Assembly (NCBI RefSeq): GCF_001613145.1
Contig: NZ_BDBU01000019.1
Location: 62,001 to 126,000 of the forward strand
DNA from: Nocardia jejuensis NBRC 103114
GTDB taxonomy: Bacteria > Actinomycetota > Actinomycetes > Mycobacteriales > Mycobacteriaceae
Direction: 5' to 3'
DNA length: 64,000 nt
The notes below the pieces were generated by a model. The model saw only the letters and a program-made list of their open reading frames with translations, did no database searches and was not told the origin of the DNA. Both the position numbers and the translations under genes were made by a program. Each line of letters starts with the position of its first letter. The first letter of the stretch is position 1. Below are positions 25,314-33,742 of the stretch, piece by piece.

Positions 25314-25667
25314 ATGAACACGGATGACAACTTCGAGGACGACACCACACAACCGCAACCTCTGGACTGGCGCGGCATGACTCACGAGGTCTTCAACCCC
25401 GATCACACCGCAGGTGCAGCCTGCAACCGTGACGGTGAGATCATCGGCCTACACATCACCGACGAGGCCCGCGAGAACGGCGAAGTCTGGCTCGCCGCGG
25501 AAATCCTGCGAGTGGCCCGGTTAGCCCACTTCAAATCCCGGGTCGCGCTACGCGCTGAAATGGAATTCAACGGCACCCACTCGCACACAATCGACTCGTT
25601 CGACCTGCCGACAGAAGCCGCCTACCGAGCCGCTGAAGCCGCTGAATTCGGCACCGCCCTGCAATGA
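25314..25667 (+). CDS. EspD/EspH-like (DUF2694) secretion-associated protein
   Basis: The 117-residue protein begins with an acidic, disordered stretch and then follows the EspD/EspH pattern. That pattern is a short beta hairpin (HEVFNPDHTAGAACNRDGEIIGLHI), the helix WLAAEILRVARLAHFKSRVALRAEM, and a C-terminal segment DLPTEAAYRAAEAAEFG that mirrors the LPTPEEAAAAEAEVF ending of EspH. In ESX-1 these YbaB-like proteins stabilise secreted partners such as EspA/EspC or EspE/EspF. Here the neighbours are EspL-, EspC- and EspK-like genes. The call is from recalled pattern similarity and gene context. Confidence 0.65.
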   Translation: MNTDDNFEDDTTQPQPLDWRGMTHEVFNPDHTAGAACNRDGEIIGLHITDEARENGEVWLAAEILRVARLAHFKSRVALRAEMEFNGTHSHTIDSFDLPTEAAYRAAEAAEFGTALQ

Positions 25668-25686
25668 TTCCCGACAGGATCGAATC

Positions 25687-26007
25687 GTGAGAGACAGACT
25701 CGACATCGACGACCCAGCCGAGATCATCTCAGCGGCCGAACAGGTCGCCGCCGCCTCCCAAGCGGTCACCGAACACGCGAGGGCCGCGACCAAAGAGCTA
25801 GTACCGCTGGGCACGGCGCGGTGCGACCTCGATCATGCCCTTCTGAGAATCCTCGGATGGTTCCGGACCGGCTACACAGCAGCACTTACCTCCTGCCACA
25901 CTCGCTCCACCGCAATCAACGGCCTCATAGCGCAAACAGCACACGAACTCGCAACAGCCGATGATCTCAGTGGTGCCGCCGTCGATCGATCCACCCAGCG
26001 CGGATGA
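25687..26007 (+). CDS. EspC/WXG-like small helical secretion candidate
   Basis: A 106-residue, mostly helical protein. The layout (a helix with AAASQAVTEHARAA, a central ILGWFRTGY turn, a second helix and a terminal DDLSGAAVD) resembles EspC-type ESX targets. The expected YxxxD motif is not preserved; Leu occupies the Tyr position. GTG 25687 is used as start, about 20 bp after the previous gene. It precedes the EspK-like gene by 7 bp and may be its partner, analogous to paired Esp substrates. Confidence 0.5.
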   Translation: MRDRLDIDDPAEIISAAEQVAAASQAVTEHARAATKELVPLGTARCDLDHALLRILGWFRTGYTAALTSCHTRSTAINGLIAQTAHELATADDLSGAAVDRSTQRG

Positions 26008-26013
26008 ACTCTG

Positions 26014-28413
26014 ATGCAGTCACCCTACGAGAACCCGTACTGGAGCGCCATCGTCGGCGAGAACTGGCCAGGTATCGAAGCCGCAGCTTGGAGCACCCTC
26101 GAAACGGTGGCACGCGTTGGCGCGCAAGGTATCGACATCGCCGGATTCGAGCGCGCATGCCGGGCTCTCGACGAGCATATCCGGGTCAGCACCGTACAAA
26201 GACCGCTCCACGATGCCTTGCGCGCCGAGCTGGGCCGACTCTGGGCTCTCGATGATGCACTGAACCAAGCTGCGGACCTCTTCTCGGCGATGTCCCAACT
26301 TGTACGGCGGACGTGCTCGCAAATCCACGAAATCGCCGATACAGCCGCAGCCGCAGCCGCAGCCATACCGCCCACCGCACCAGTTTCCGAAACACAGAAC
26401 GGTACTCAGCGGACACAGGTGGATCAGATTATCCAACACGCGCGTGATGAAGTCGCCGCAGTAATGACCCGGGCCACACACGCAGCAGGGCCTCAGGGCT
26501 TTTCGGAAATATCAGCACTCGCCGGCCTTCTCGGCGAGGGTGAGTTCGAGATAGCGGAGTCGCCATGGACAGGGCACGGACGCTCTCAGAAACCCCCAGC
26601 ACCCGCCGGACCCGCATCGCACCCAAGTCAGCCAGGATCAGTAGCTCCCCGCACTGAGTCTCCCCCAGCTCCCGCCTACCTGATGAACGTTCCGCTCAGC
26701 ATCGTAAACACAGTGAACTCCCTTTCACGCGACCAGTTACCCGAGGCGAACCAGCATCCGATCGCTGGCCTTGGCACGAACCACGCGGAAGTGCTCGTGG
26801 GGCCACTCACACAGTCTCTGACGTACGGTTCGAATACCAGTGGACTCGGTGGCGCACCGAGTAACAATGCTCCGCAACACCATTCATCCCTGGGCCCAGG
26901 TCCTGGCAACGATACCGCGGTGGACTTGGCAAGCACGGTCTCCGAATCACCAGCTGGCATCGCGCACCCCACTGCTGACGCCTCGCATTCCCGATCCGAG
27001 CTTGTGGCAAACACAAACTCGGATGTGCACGCAGAACCCGAGACCAGCACGCCCGCATTCGATCAGTCAGCAGATGGGACGCCTATGACCCTGTTCTCTC
27101 GTGGGCACATACCCCGCGATCTCGAGGCGCACGCTCCTCCGTCCCCGAGCACTGCCCTCCCACTCGCCCGTCCAGTAACGTCCTTGACCCTGCACGGTTC
27201 CGGAGCACAACCGATCGCTGCTCAATCATGGGCGTTCAACGGGCCAGGCTCGGCGCCATCACCACTCAGCGGCCTTCATCGCGCGCCCACTCCCCATGCT
27301 GCACCTCCAAGCATGGTGCCCATCAACACTGACCACCCAGCTCAGACTCATCCCATCAACACCGCTGATCGCCTCGATGCACGGACCACATATCCACAGG
27401 GCACCGAGGAATTCCGTGACGTCGTCGTCACTGCGATCACCGCTGCGGCCGCGCCAGCCTTCGTCCTAGGCGGCCCGACAGACAGTGACGCCGCCCTGGC
27501 GCGCACCCTACTGCGCAGCATCCTCGCCGTTGTGGACTCCTCGCCTATCGCACCTGCCTGGTCCGTGGCGATAATGCGCCACCACAGTGGCATCAGTGCC
27601 TTCGTGACCACGAACGAAGACCGAGGCTGGCTGCCTTCGGGGCTGTATCTACCGCGCACGGTGTCCACGCCGTGGAAATGGAGAACAACTCACAACGCAG
27701 CCTGGGAGGGGGTGGCCGACCCCGCCCGGATCCTGGCCGAATTCTCTCGAGCCTGGGGCCGGACCACCGGGGCCGAACTAGTAGCCCTGGCATCGTCTCT
27801 CCCAATCGATCCTCTGCTGCGCACCGCGCTGCCTTCGGTGCACTATGACGGACACCTCAGCCCCGCAGCAGAATTGAAACTCGACCGACCAGCCCAGGAC
27901 CGGGCCGATCGGCTCGGATTGACCGCATCCCAGCGACTCCTGAACCGCATCGAGGCAGTGCCAGAACCGACGATCGCACTCCGGTGCACCGAACTCGCCC
28001 GCGACGCCCACACCCGAACCGTCAACGCCATACGAGATTCTGTGCACACGACTGCGGCAACCGGCCTGCGGCACCGCATTCTCACTGCCCTACGACGTCG
28101 CACACAGCCCGCACAAGGCTGGTGGGAGCAACTGCGCGACGCCGACGACCTACTCGCCGCCAGCATGGTGTCACGCCGACTCGACACCAGTCGAATCCCA
28201 CTGGGCGAGTTGACAGCCGAACACACAGGGGCACTAACGCCCCTGCAAGCCATGCAGTTACAACGCCGCTGCAATGAACTGGTACTGCTGCTCGGACGAA
28301 TCCCAGACCGACAATGTCTGCGAGAAGCGGTCTATGTTCACGCTCATCTCACCGAGAACTCGACCCTCCTCGGGTCGGCACGCACCTCGACCCCTAGACC
28401 GGCCGGAATCTGA
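26014..28413 (+). CDS. EspK-like ESX-associated protein with long disordered linker
   Basis: The 799-residue protein has an N-terminal helical domain (about 1-165) with the aromatic WSAIVGENWPGIEAAAW segment and a Pro/Ser/Thr-rich linker (about 185-460). The C-terminal domain (about 465-790) begins with LLRSILAVVD and continues with W-VAIM, GLYLPRTVSTPW and DPARILAEFSRAWG. The linker plus C-terminal domain resembles EspK of ESX-1, where the region GLAYIPDGMELPNKV occupies the same place. The next gene (28605) carries the same C-terminal domain. EspK-type proteins are cytoplasmic partners of EspB-type substrates, so this probably delivers an Esp protein to EccC. The role is inferred. Confidence 0.6.
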   Translation: MQSPYENPYWSAIVGENWPGIEAAAWSTLETVARVGAQGIDIAGFERACRALDEHIRVSTVQRPLHDALRAELGRLWALDDALNQAADLFSAMSQLVRRTCSQIHEIADTAAAAAAAIPPTAPVSETQNGTQRTQVDQIIQHARDEVAAVMTRATHAAGPQGFSEISALAGLLGEGEFEIAESPWTGHGRSQKPPAPAGPASHPSQPGSVAPRTESPPAPAYLMNVPLSIVNTVNSLSRDQLPEANQHPIAGLGTNHAEVLVGPLTQSLTYGSNTSGLGGAPSNNAPQHHSSLGPGPGNDTAVDLASTVSESPAGIAHPTADASHSRSELVANTNSDVHAEPETSTPAFDQSADGTPMTLFSRGHIPRDLEAHAPPSPSTALPLARPVTSLTLHGSGAQPIAAQSWAFNGPGSAPSPLSGLHRAPTPHAAPPSMVPINTDHPAQTHPINTADRLDARTTYPQGTEEFRDVVVTAITAAAAPAFVLGGPTDSDAALARTLLRSILAVVDSSPIAPAWSVAIMRHHSGISAFVTTNEDRGWLPSGLYLPRTVSTPWKWRTTHNAAWEGVADPARILAEFSRAWGRTTGAELVALASSLPIDPLLRTALPSVHYDGHLSPAAELKLDRPAQDRADRLGLTASQRLLNRIEAVPEPTIALRCTELARDAHTRTVNAIRDSVHTTAATGLRHRILTALRRRTQPAQGWWEQLRDADDLLAASMVSRRLDTSRIPLGELTAEHTGALTPLQAMQLQRRCNELVLLLGRIPDRQCLREAVYVHAHLTENSTLLGSARTSTPRPAGI

Positions 28414-28604
28414 TACGAATCGAGATACGTGTACCTCGGAAATTAAGAGCACAGAACTGCAGCTACCAAGACTGCCCCTGCCCGCCGAACGGACACACGG
28501 AAACCCGTCTCAATCGACGGCGAAGGATCCACATGAAGGTTCCCGTCAGCGGGAAGCCTCGACAATTATCGAATCGCCGAGGGTGGAAGGGAGCTCGATT
28601 CATC

Positions 28605-30368
28605 GTGGCAGGAAAAGTGCACATCGACTCTGCGGTGCTCCGAAAGCTCGCCGGCCAACACCGGCAAGTCGGCGACGACACGAGGGAATGGGCCAAACCG
28701 CCCGAAGAGTGGCTCAAAGCCTTCCCCCACACCTACGGAACCATCGCCAGCCCAGTACTCAAGGCGCTGACTACGTACTACGACGCCAGGCAACAGGCCG
28801 GCAACGCACTAGCAGAACAGCACTATCGCACCGCAGCCCAACTTGATGCCTCAGCCGATGAGTACGACCGGGCGGATCACGAAAGCGGAGCCGCCATCAG
28901 GCAAGGCGACAACGACCCCCACGGACCCGGAACACCCACACTCGTGCACCTGCCAGGCCAACTCGAGAGCACTCGCTCAGACAGTGCGAACCCCGGTGCC
29001 GGACAACCCGGCTCGCACATCACCGACATAAACACACCCAACGGGCAGAATCCTGCACCAGGAATAGCAATCAGCCACAGCCCCGACGTCGACTCCCGGG
29101 CGTCAGCCACGGCACCCGCAGCAACGACCGACCCGGTGGTGTCTAACGACACTGATAGGCGAGATGTCACGACGTCTGTCGGTGCCGGGCCGATGTCCAG
29201 CGACTCGGGAAATACGCGTCCAAACAGCGCAAACGCCGGGCTGATCGAGAGCGTGCCCCCACCCGCGCCGCCCCTATTCGCGGCGGTCGTCGCCGCCGCC
29301 AAGGATCGTCAGACCGGCCCGGGCAATGTAGTCAACGAGACGGTTAACGAGGACCTGGCGATCGCTCGCACGCTGCTCGCCGCAGTCCTTGCTGCCGTGG
29401 ACGAGCCCGTCATTGGCCTCGCCTGGGCAGTCGCGGTCATGCGTGGACCAACCGGAATCAGAATATTCATCACCAGCAACGAAGGCCGCGGATGGCTACC
29501 CTCCGGTCTCTACCTGCCGCGAGAAGTATCCACACCATGGCAGTGGGACGAGGTGCTCGGACCCGACCGCAGCGCGCCATGGGAAGGGGTCGCCGATCCT
29601 GCGCGCGTACTCGCAGAGTTCGCGCTCGCATGGGGACCCGGTACAGAATCCACGCTGACCGCACTAGCGTCCTCAGGACCGGTCGACTCTAGTCTGCGCG
29701 CCCACCTGCAGGACGTGGCCTGTGAGGGACTGGTTTCTCCCGAATACGGTGTCGATCTGCGAACCCCTTCCCCGGAAACCGCTGACCGACTCGCCATTGC
29801 CGCGACTATTTCCTCCTTGGATCACATCCGAACGGTAACCGATTCGGTAATCCACCAGAATCGCACTGCGCTGGCAGAGCAAGCGCACTACCAGGTCATC
29901 CGCGCCAACGCGACCCAGTCTGAAGTGGCTGAAGCCCGCACCGTGCGTGGGAGAATCCTCACCGTGATTCGTGCCGGGGGGGAAGTGCCAGCTCACCTGT
30001 GGCAGAAACTGCGAGATGCTGACGATTTACTGGCAGCCACGACACTGTCGCGGCGGGTCGACGCCGGACGAGTACCCTTGGGCCAACTACGTGTCGAGGA
30101 TACGGCAGAAGTGTTACGCACCATGATCTTCGAGCGCCGATGCAACGAACTGATCCTACTGCTCGCAAAACAGCCAACCCGCCAAAGCTTGCGTGACGTG
30201 GTATACGCCCACGAGCAGATTCTCGGGCACCCATTGTTCGGCCGTGCGCTTGTTTCTCCAGTCACCGCCACGGTAGAACAGGTCTCGGTGGACACAAAAA
30301 CCGCAAAACCGACGATTACCGCTGGCCCATCCGGTGCCACCATAACGGCACCGATCGATGGACAGTGA
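28605..30368 (+). CDS. EspC-EspK-like fusion protein with YxxxD motif
   Basis: Residues 1-100 form an EspC-type ESX target domain: KLAGQH near residue 18, WAKPPEEW, PHTYGTIASPVL and the export motif YDRAD at residues 87-91. A Pro/Ser-rich linker follows (to about 235), then a C-terminal domain (about 245-560) homologous to that of the EspK-like gene upstream (GWLPSGLYLPREVSTPW, DPARVLAEF, RRCNELILLL). GTG 28605 is chosen because EspC-type proteins begin just before VHID, but ATG 28533 has a good AAGGA site and is possible (611 residues). A stand-alone EspC-type paralogue lies at 32855-33199. The fusion of a secretion-signal domain to the EspK domain is unusual. Confidence 0.6.
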   Translation: MAGKVHIDSAVLRKLAGQHRQVGDDTREWAKPPEEWLKAFPHTYGTIASPVLKALTTYYDARQQAGNALAEQHYRTAAQLDASADEYDRADHESGAAIRQGDNDPHGPGTPTLVHLPGQLESTRSDSANPGAGQPGSHITDINTPNGQNPAPGIAISHSPDVDSRASATAPAATTDPVVSNDTDRRDVTTSVGAGPMSSDSGNTRPNSANAGLIESVPPPAPPLFAAVVAAAKDRQTGPGNVVNETVNEDLAIARTLLAAVLAAVDEPVIGLAWAVAVMRGPTGIRIFITSNEGRGWLPSGLYLPREVSTPWQWDEVLGPDRSAPWEGVADPARVLAEFALAWGPGTESTLTALASSGPVDSSLRAHLQDVACEGLVSPEYGVDLRTPSPETADRLAIAATISSLDHIRTVTDSVIHQNRTALAEQAHYQVIRANATQSEVAEARTVRGRILTVIRAGGEVPAHLWQKLRDADDLLAATTLSRRVDAGRVPLGQLRVEDTAEVLRTMIFERRCNELILLLAKQPTRQSLRDVVYAHEQILGHPLFGRALVSPVTATVEQVSVDTKTAKPTITAGPSGATITAPIDGQ

Positions 30369-30795
30369 GCAATACAGCGAACGTTGTATTCGCGATTATG
30401 AAGTATCTCCAGGTTGCGCAATCCGGACGTGCCGGAAACCAACTATGTTTCAACGGTGTCCCAAGACCGTTGACGGTCGACATGACACGACATACCGGGA
30501 TCTCGTGATGTTAGTAACCTGCCCTAGAACAGGGTTCCGTCTTATTTGCAAATAATAGGACGGTTTCAGAGAAGAATCTAACGCTGACTCGGATGTGGAA
30601 CGGGCGGAATATCGGGGACTTTCGAATGCTGACCAATGTCGTTCGATCATTTATTACGCAGTTGCACGAGGGAATGCTGTTACGCAGCGTGTCAGTTCAA
30701 AATCGACGCCCAGTCATTCCATGGAGTGGTGATTGTTGTAAAGATCCGCTGTGGAGATACCGTGCGCAGACACCGCAGGCGAGTTACCGGTCATC
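30369..30795. other. 427-bp interval between convergent esp operons
   Basis: No convincing gene. It contains a possible bidirectional terminator (30537-30563) and small inverted repeats (AATACA / TGTATT at 30371-30390, GACCGT / ACGGTC at about 30466-30479). GC is lower than in the flanking genes. Confidence 0.5.
30537..30563. terminator. Possible bidirectional terminator hairpin
   Basis: CCGTC (30537-30541) pairs with GACGG (30559-30563) and TTATTT with AAATAA inside it, with a 3-base bulge and a GC loop. It lies between the convergent genes ending at 30368 and 30796. Only a short T-run follows, so termination is plausible but not certain. Confidence 0.4.
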
Positions 30796-32664
30796 TCATG
30801 AGCTTACGGGTGATGCGGCAACCGATTGTCGACTATCGTCATTTTTGATGGGTCGAAAGAATCCCCCGAACGTTCCGAATTTGACGCGCAGCTCGGGGGG
30901 TAAGTGTTCCGCATCGAATTCAATTGGCTCGCCTTTGAATATGATCCGTGCGCCGCTCTCGGTCATTTCTACCAATGCGCTTACATTGTTACTCCACAGA
31001 ACGACGTCCCCGGTACGAAGTTCACTTTCGGTGACGGGCGTCCCAGGCCAGGCCAGCCCTGGCGTGCCGCTGTACGCAGCTCGAGCATCGCAACCGTTGG
31101 GGTTGTTTCGTTCTCTTGTCAACGCTTGTTCCACTGCCGAAGGGACAATTGCATCTTTTGCTGACGAGGGCGTCTTGATATTGGGGGTTGAACCTATCGG
31201 CGCCGGTGCCGTATGCGGAGTGGAGTCCGGGAGGGCGGCGATGGGTTCGCGCCGGGGACTCGGTCTGCGTCGGTCTCTCCGATCACTGTCGTTCTGGTTC
31301 CGGTTTCCCATCATTTGCATGGCCTGTGTCAACGACGCCAACTGCGCCACTTGGCTCATGTCACCGATGTTGCTACTGGCCGGCACGTTGGTCGATCCTT
31401 GTGGATGTTGATTCACCGCCGACGAGTATCCGCCCTCTGCTGTTGGATTCATTGTGCCGGGGCCAGCAGCGTTGGTTTCGGGCGAGGTATTCGAAATAAC
31501 TGGATCCGCCCCGAGTTCATCCTGAAATAGTGATGTGTAATCGATGTCCTCCGCCCCTGGGCGGAGGACATCTTGAGGAGGCACTGCTGGTTTCGTCGAC
31601 TGTGGTGCCGACTGCTGTGCGGCAGAGGGGGGTGGCAGGTCGGGTGGGTGGACGTCTGCTGCTTGGGCCTGGAACTTTGAAGCCGCCTCTTTGTACGCAG
31701 CCTCCCACTGCTTTACCATTTGCATAAGTGGCTGGACGTAATACATCTGTTCGGCCTGAGGTGTCAGATAGAACTTGTCGTCGTCCCTGTCGTCTGTAGC
31801 GTCCTTCACCCTCTCGTATCGGACCTCCTGGATTTCTGATCCATCCTTTCTATCTTTGGTCGTTTTGATCAATTTTTCGCCATCACGTGTCGCGGCCAGC
31901 TTCGTGGCCAACATGGCCTGAATGTCGTTCTTCATCTGAATTAGATTCTTGAAAAGATTATCACCCGTTATCTTGGAGTCGTAAGTAGCATCGACTGCGA
32001 TTTGATGTTTCGCTTGAAAATCGTCTTCATAGGACTTCAGTTGCTTCTGCATATCGGCGCCCGAGCGCACGGCGTCCGACCAGCCGGTCAAAGATGTAGC
32101 CTGCTCGTCGGCAAGTAGAACTCGCGAAAGGACCGGCAAAGCTTCTTTACCTTTGCGGAGGCCCATCGTGTCGAAATCGTACTGCATATTGAATGAGATG
32201 CCGTCGACCATCGCGCAAAGGGCTTTACTTGCGCCTTCTGGTGGAATCAGATGCACCAGCTCCGCGTGTAACGCAAGGCTCGAAAATGGGTTTCCGGTGT
32301 AGTATTTGCCGAACTCCAACTTCTCGGCACGGGCTTCTTCGTTCTGTTTTACTTTGTAATATAGATCAAAGTTTCCTAATTCGAGAGATTGAATTAGAAC
32401 CGAGTATTTTTGATCATCGACGCCCTCGTGGTGGGCGTCCACAGCGAGGTCGTGTCTTATTTCGTCTGTATGCAGGGGTTGAAAATCTAGTTTCGCCCAG
32501 GCTATCTTGAACTCTTCTGAATTTAGCTCCGCAAGTTTTTGCAGTGAATCCTTAGCCTCATCGCCCTGAAACCCGCCACCGACATTGGCCCAATTCTGCC
32601 CCCATCTACCTCTGATGAAAGCTACAGCTTTGTCAACCTTGCCCTGGTCGACAGTCGGTGTCAT
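30796..32664 (-). CDS. ESX-associated protein with TGDV-W C-terminal domain (minus strand)
   Basis: A 622-residue protein. The first 320 residues are charged and helical and contain one of the region's AT-richest coding stretches. They are followed by a Pro/Ser-rich linker, a Met-rich hydrophobic patch (LTQAMQMMGN) next to an Arg/Asp cluster, and a C-terminal domain (about 550-610) with LRTGDVVLWSNNVSALV. The last domain is related to that of the plus-strand gene 21186. ATG 32664 has GAGG about nine bases upstream on the minus strand; upstream of it is a 24-bp tandem repeat. It is the last gene of a minus-strand esp unit (EspL-like, EspC-like, then this), so it is a likely ESX substrate or partner. 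No recognised family name. Confidence 0.5.
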   Translation of the reverse strand: MTPTVDQGKVDKAVAFIRGRWGQNWANVGGGFQGDEAKDSLQKLAELNSEEFKIAWAKLDFQPLHTDEIRHDLAVDAHHEGVDDQKYSVLIQSLELGNFDLYYKVKQNEEARAEKLEFGKYYTGNPFSSLALHAELVHLIPPEGASKALCAMVDGISFNMQYDFDTMGLRKGKEALPVLSRVLLADEQATSLTGWSDAVRSGADMQKQLKSYEDDFQAKHQIAVDATYDSKITGDNLFKNLIQMKNDIQAMLATKLAATRDGEKLIKTTKDRKDGSEIQEVRYERVKDATDDRDDDKFYLTPQAEQMYYVQPLMQMVKQWEAAYKEAASKFQAQAADVHPPDLPPPSAAQQSAPQSTKPAVPPQDVLRPGAEDIDYTSLFQDELGADPVISNTSPETNAAGPGTMNPTAEGGYSSAVNQHPQGSTNVPASSNIGDMSQVAQLASLTQAMQMMGNRNQNDSDRRDRRRPSPRREPIAALPDSTPHTAPAPIGSTPNIKTPSSAKDAIVPSAVEQALTRERNNPNGCDARAAYSGTPGLAWPGTPVTESELRTGDVVLWSNNVSALVEMTESGARIIFKGEPIEFDAEHLPPELRVKFGTFGGFFRPIKNDDSRQSVAASPVSS

Positions 32665-32736
32665 AAGAATAATCCTCTTGCTGCGGGTGATCGAATTCGG
32701 CAGAACTTCCCGAACGTTGTTGTCCGAGGCAGATGG

Positions 32737-32784
32737 CCGGATGCTGTGCCTATGTAAGAGCCGGATGCTGTGCCTATGTAAGAG
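32737..32784. repeat. Perfect tandem duplication of 24 bp
   Basis: Two adjacent identical copies at 32737-32760 and 32761-32784. The unit begins CCGGATGCTG. It lies between the EspC-like gene and the long minus-strand gene, in the spacer that should hold the latter's leader. It could vary in copy number and tune expression. Confidence 0.7.
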
Positions 32785-32854
32785 ACTGTCGAGGCGAGGT
32801 CGTTCTAGCGTGCGAGGATAGGTAGCCGCGGGGCACCAGAACAAGAGGGCATGC

Positions 32855-33199
32855 TCATGTACGCCCGCCAGACGGACTGCGGTCCCCTCCATCGGTCGCA
32901 TAACTGATCTGCTTCATGCCCTGCTCGTCGCTCTCTTCGAGTTCTTCTGCCGTTCTCAGTAATTGGTCGCGCATCCGCTCGTTCTTGACTGCGAGGCGCT
33001 CAGCTTGCTCATGGCGAGTGGTGTAGTACTCGACCAGTGTCCGATACATAGGGTCGGCGATCGTGCCATACGTCTTCGGAAACTCGTCGAGCCAGGCTTG
33101 AGGGATCTCGCCCCATTTCCGTATACGGGCCGCAATCAGCGTGTATTGCGCTGCAGATCCACGTAACTCACCAGTATCCAGATCCAGATATCCGGCCAT
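32855..33199 (-). CDS. EspC-like ESX target protein with altered export motif
   Basis: A 114-residue protein that aligns end to end with the N-terminal domain of the fusion at 28605. Shared features are the start MAG-, Y at about 19, PKTYGTIADP at 41-50 (versus PHTYGTIASP), the VEYYTTRHEQAERLA helix and a terminal acidic stretch. The Tyr of the YxxxD motif (Y87 in the fusion) is Leu here (LEESD, residues 87-91), so export by the usual signal may be lost or may need a partner. It sits between the EspL-like gene and the long gene at 30796. EspC-type is the most probable family. Confidence 0.65.
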   Translation of the reverse strand: MAGYLDLDTGELRGSAAQYTLIAARIRKWGEIPQAWLDEFPKTYGTIADPMYRTLVEYYTTRHEQAERLAVKNERMRDQLLRTAEELEESDEQGMKQISYATDGGDRSPSGGRT

Positions 33200-33232
33200 G
33201 TCAACTGGCTCCTCCTACTTCCGGGATCCAAG

Positions 33233-33619
33233 TCATGATTTCATTTTTCCAGAACTCGTACAGACTGCCGAGGCTCGTTCTGCACGCCATTCTCGTAACA
33301 CTTCCTCTAGTGGGCGGGGAAGTAGGGCAGAGTCGTTCATGGTCAAAAAGTATTGCCGCTTCGCATCGAGAGCGCTTTCGGTGATGGCCACCATGATCTC
33401 AGTGATCAGCTCGCTATTGCCGAAGCGGCTGCAGGTTCCGGGCGTGAGATACAAGGCCCGCAGCCGACCCATCACATCCACTTCAGGAATTGCCACGCCG
33501 GATGGCGATGGCCGACGTGCGACGATTTCCATGGCCCGCTCCTGCATTTCCTCGATGCGGTGGCGCAACTCGCGTTTTATCGCGAACCCCGCCAACACAT
33601 CGGGATGAAGCTCTCTCAT
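33233..33619 (-). CDS. EspL/YbaB-like protein (minus-strand copy)
   Basis: A 128-residue protein whose N-terminal 100 residues match the EspL-like protein at 24267. Shared elements are HPDV--ELRHRI, RPSPSG, PEVD-MGRL-LY--PGT and RFGN-EL--EIM-AI. A divergent C-terminal tail follows. YbaB-like Esp proteins act as cytoplasmic stabilisers of secreted partners; here the partners would be the EspC-like protein and the long protein encoded just downstream. A conserved palindrome (33673-33688) lies 53 bp before the start, so it heads a minus-strand operon 33619 to 30796. Confidence 0.7.
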   Translation of the reverse strand: MRELHPDVLAGFAIKRELRHRIEEMQERAMEIVARRPSPSGVAIPEVDVMGRLRALYLTPGTCSRFGNSELITEIMVAITESALDAKRQYFLTMNDSALLPRPLEEVLREWRAERASAVCTSSGKMKS

Positions 33620-33672
33620 AAATCCTCACTTATCGGCAACCTGCTACTCAGAATGCGCCAGACATTGGCCGC

Positions 33673-33688
33673 TTCCCGCCAATGGGAA
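33673..33688. promoter_or_regulatory. TTCCCG-N4-TGGGAA operator-like palindrome
   Basis: One base from the consensus; the flanking C and G extend it. It lies 53 bp before the minus-strand espL-like start. Confidence 0.6.
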
Positions 33689-33742
33689 GGGATTTTTCCA
33701 CAACGAGTACTGGGCCGGTTGGTGCTCGGCTGTCTGGCAGCG

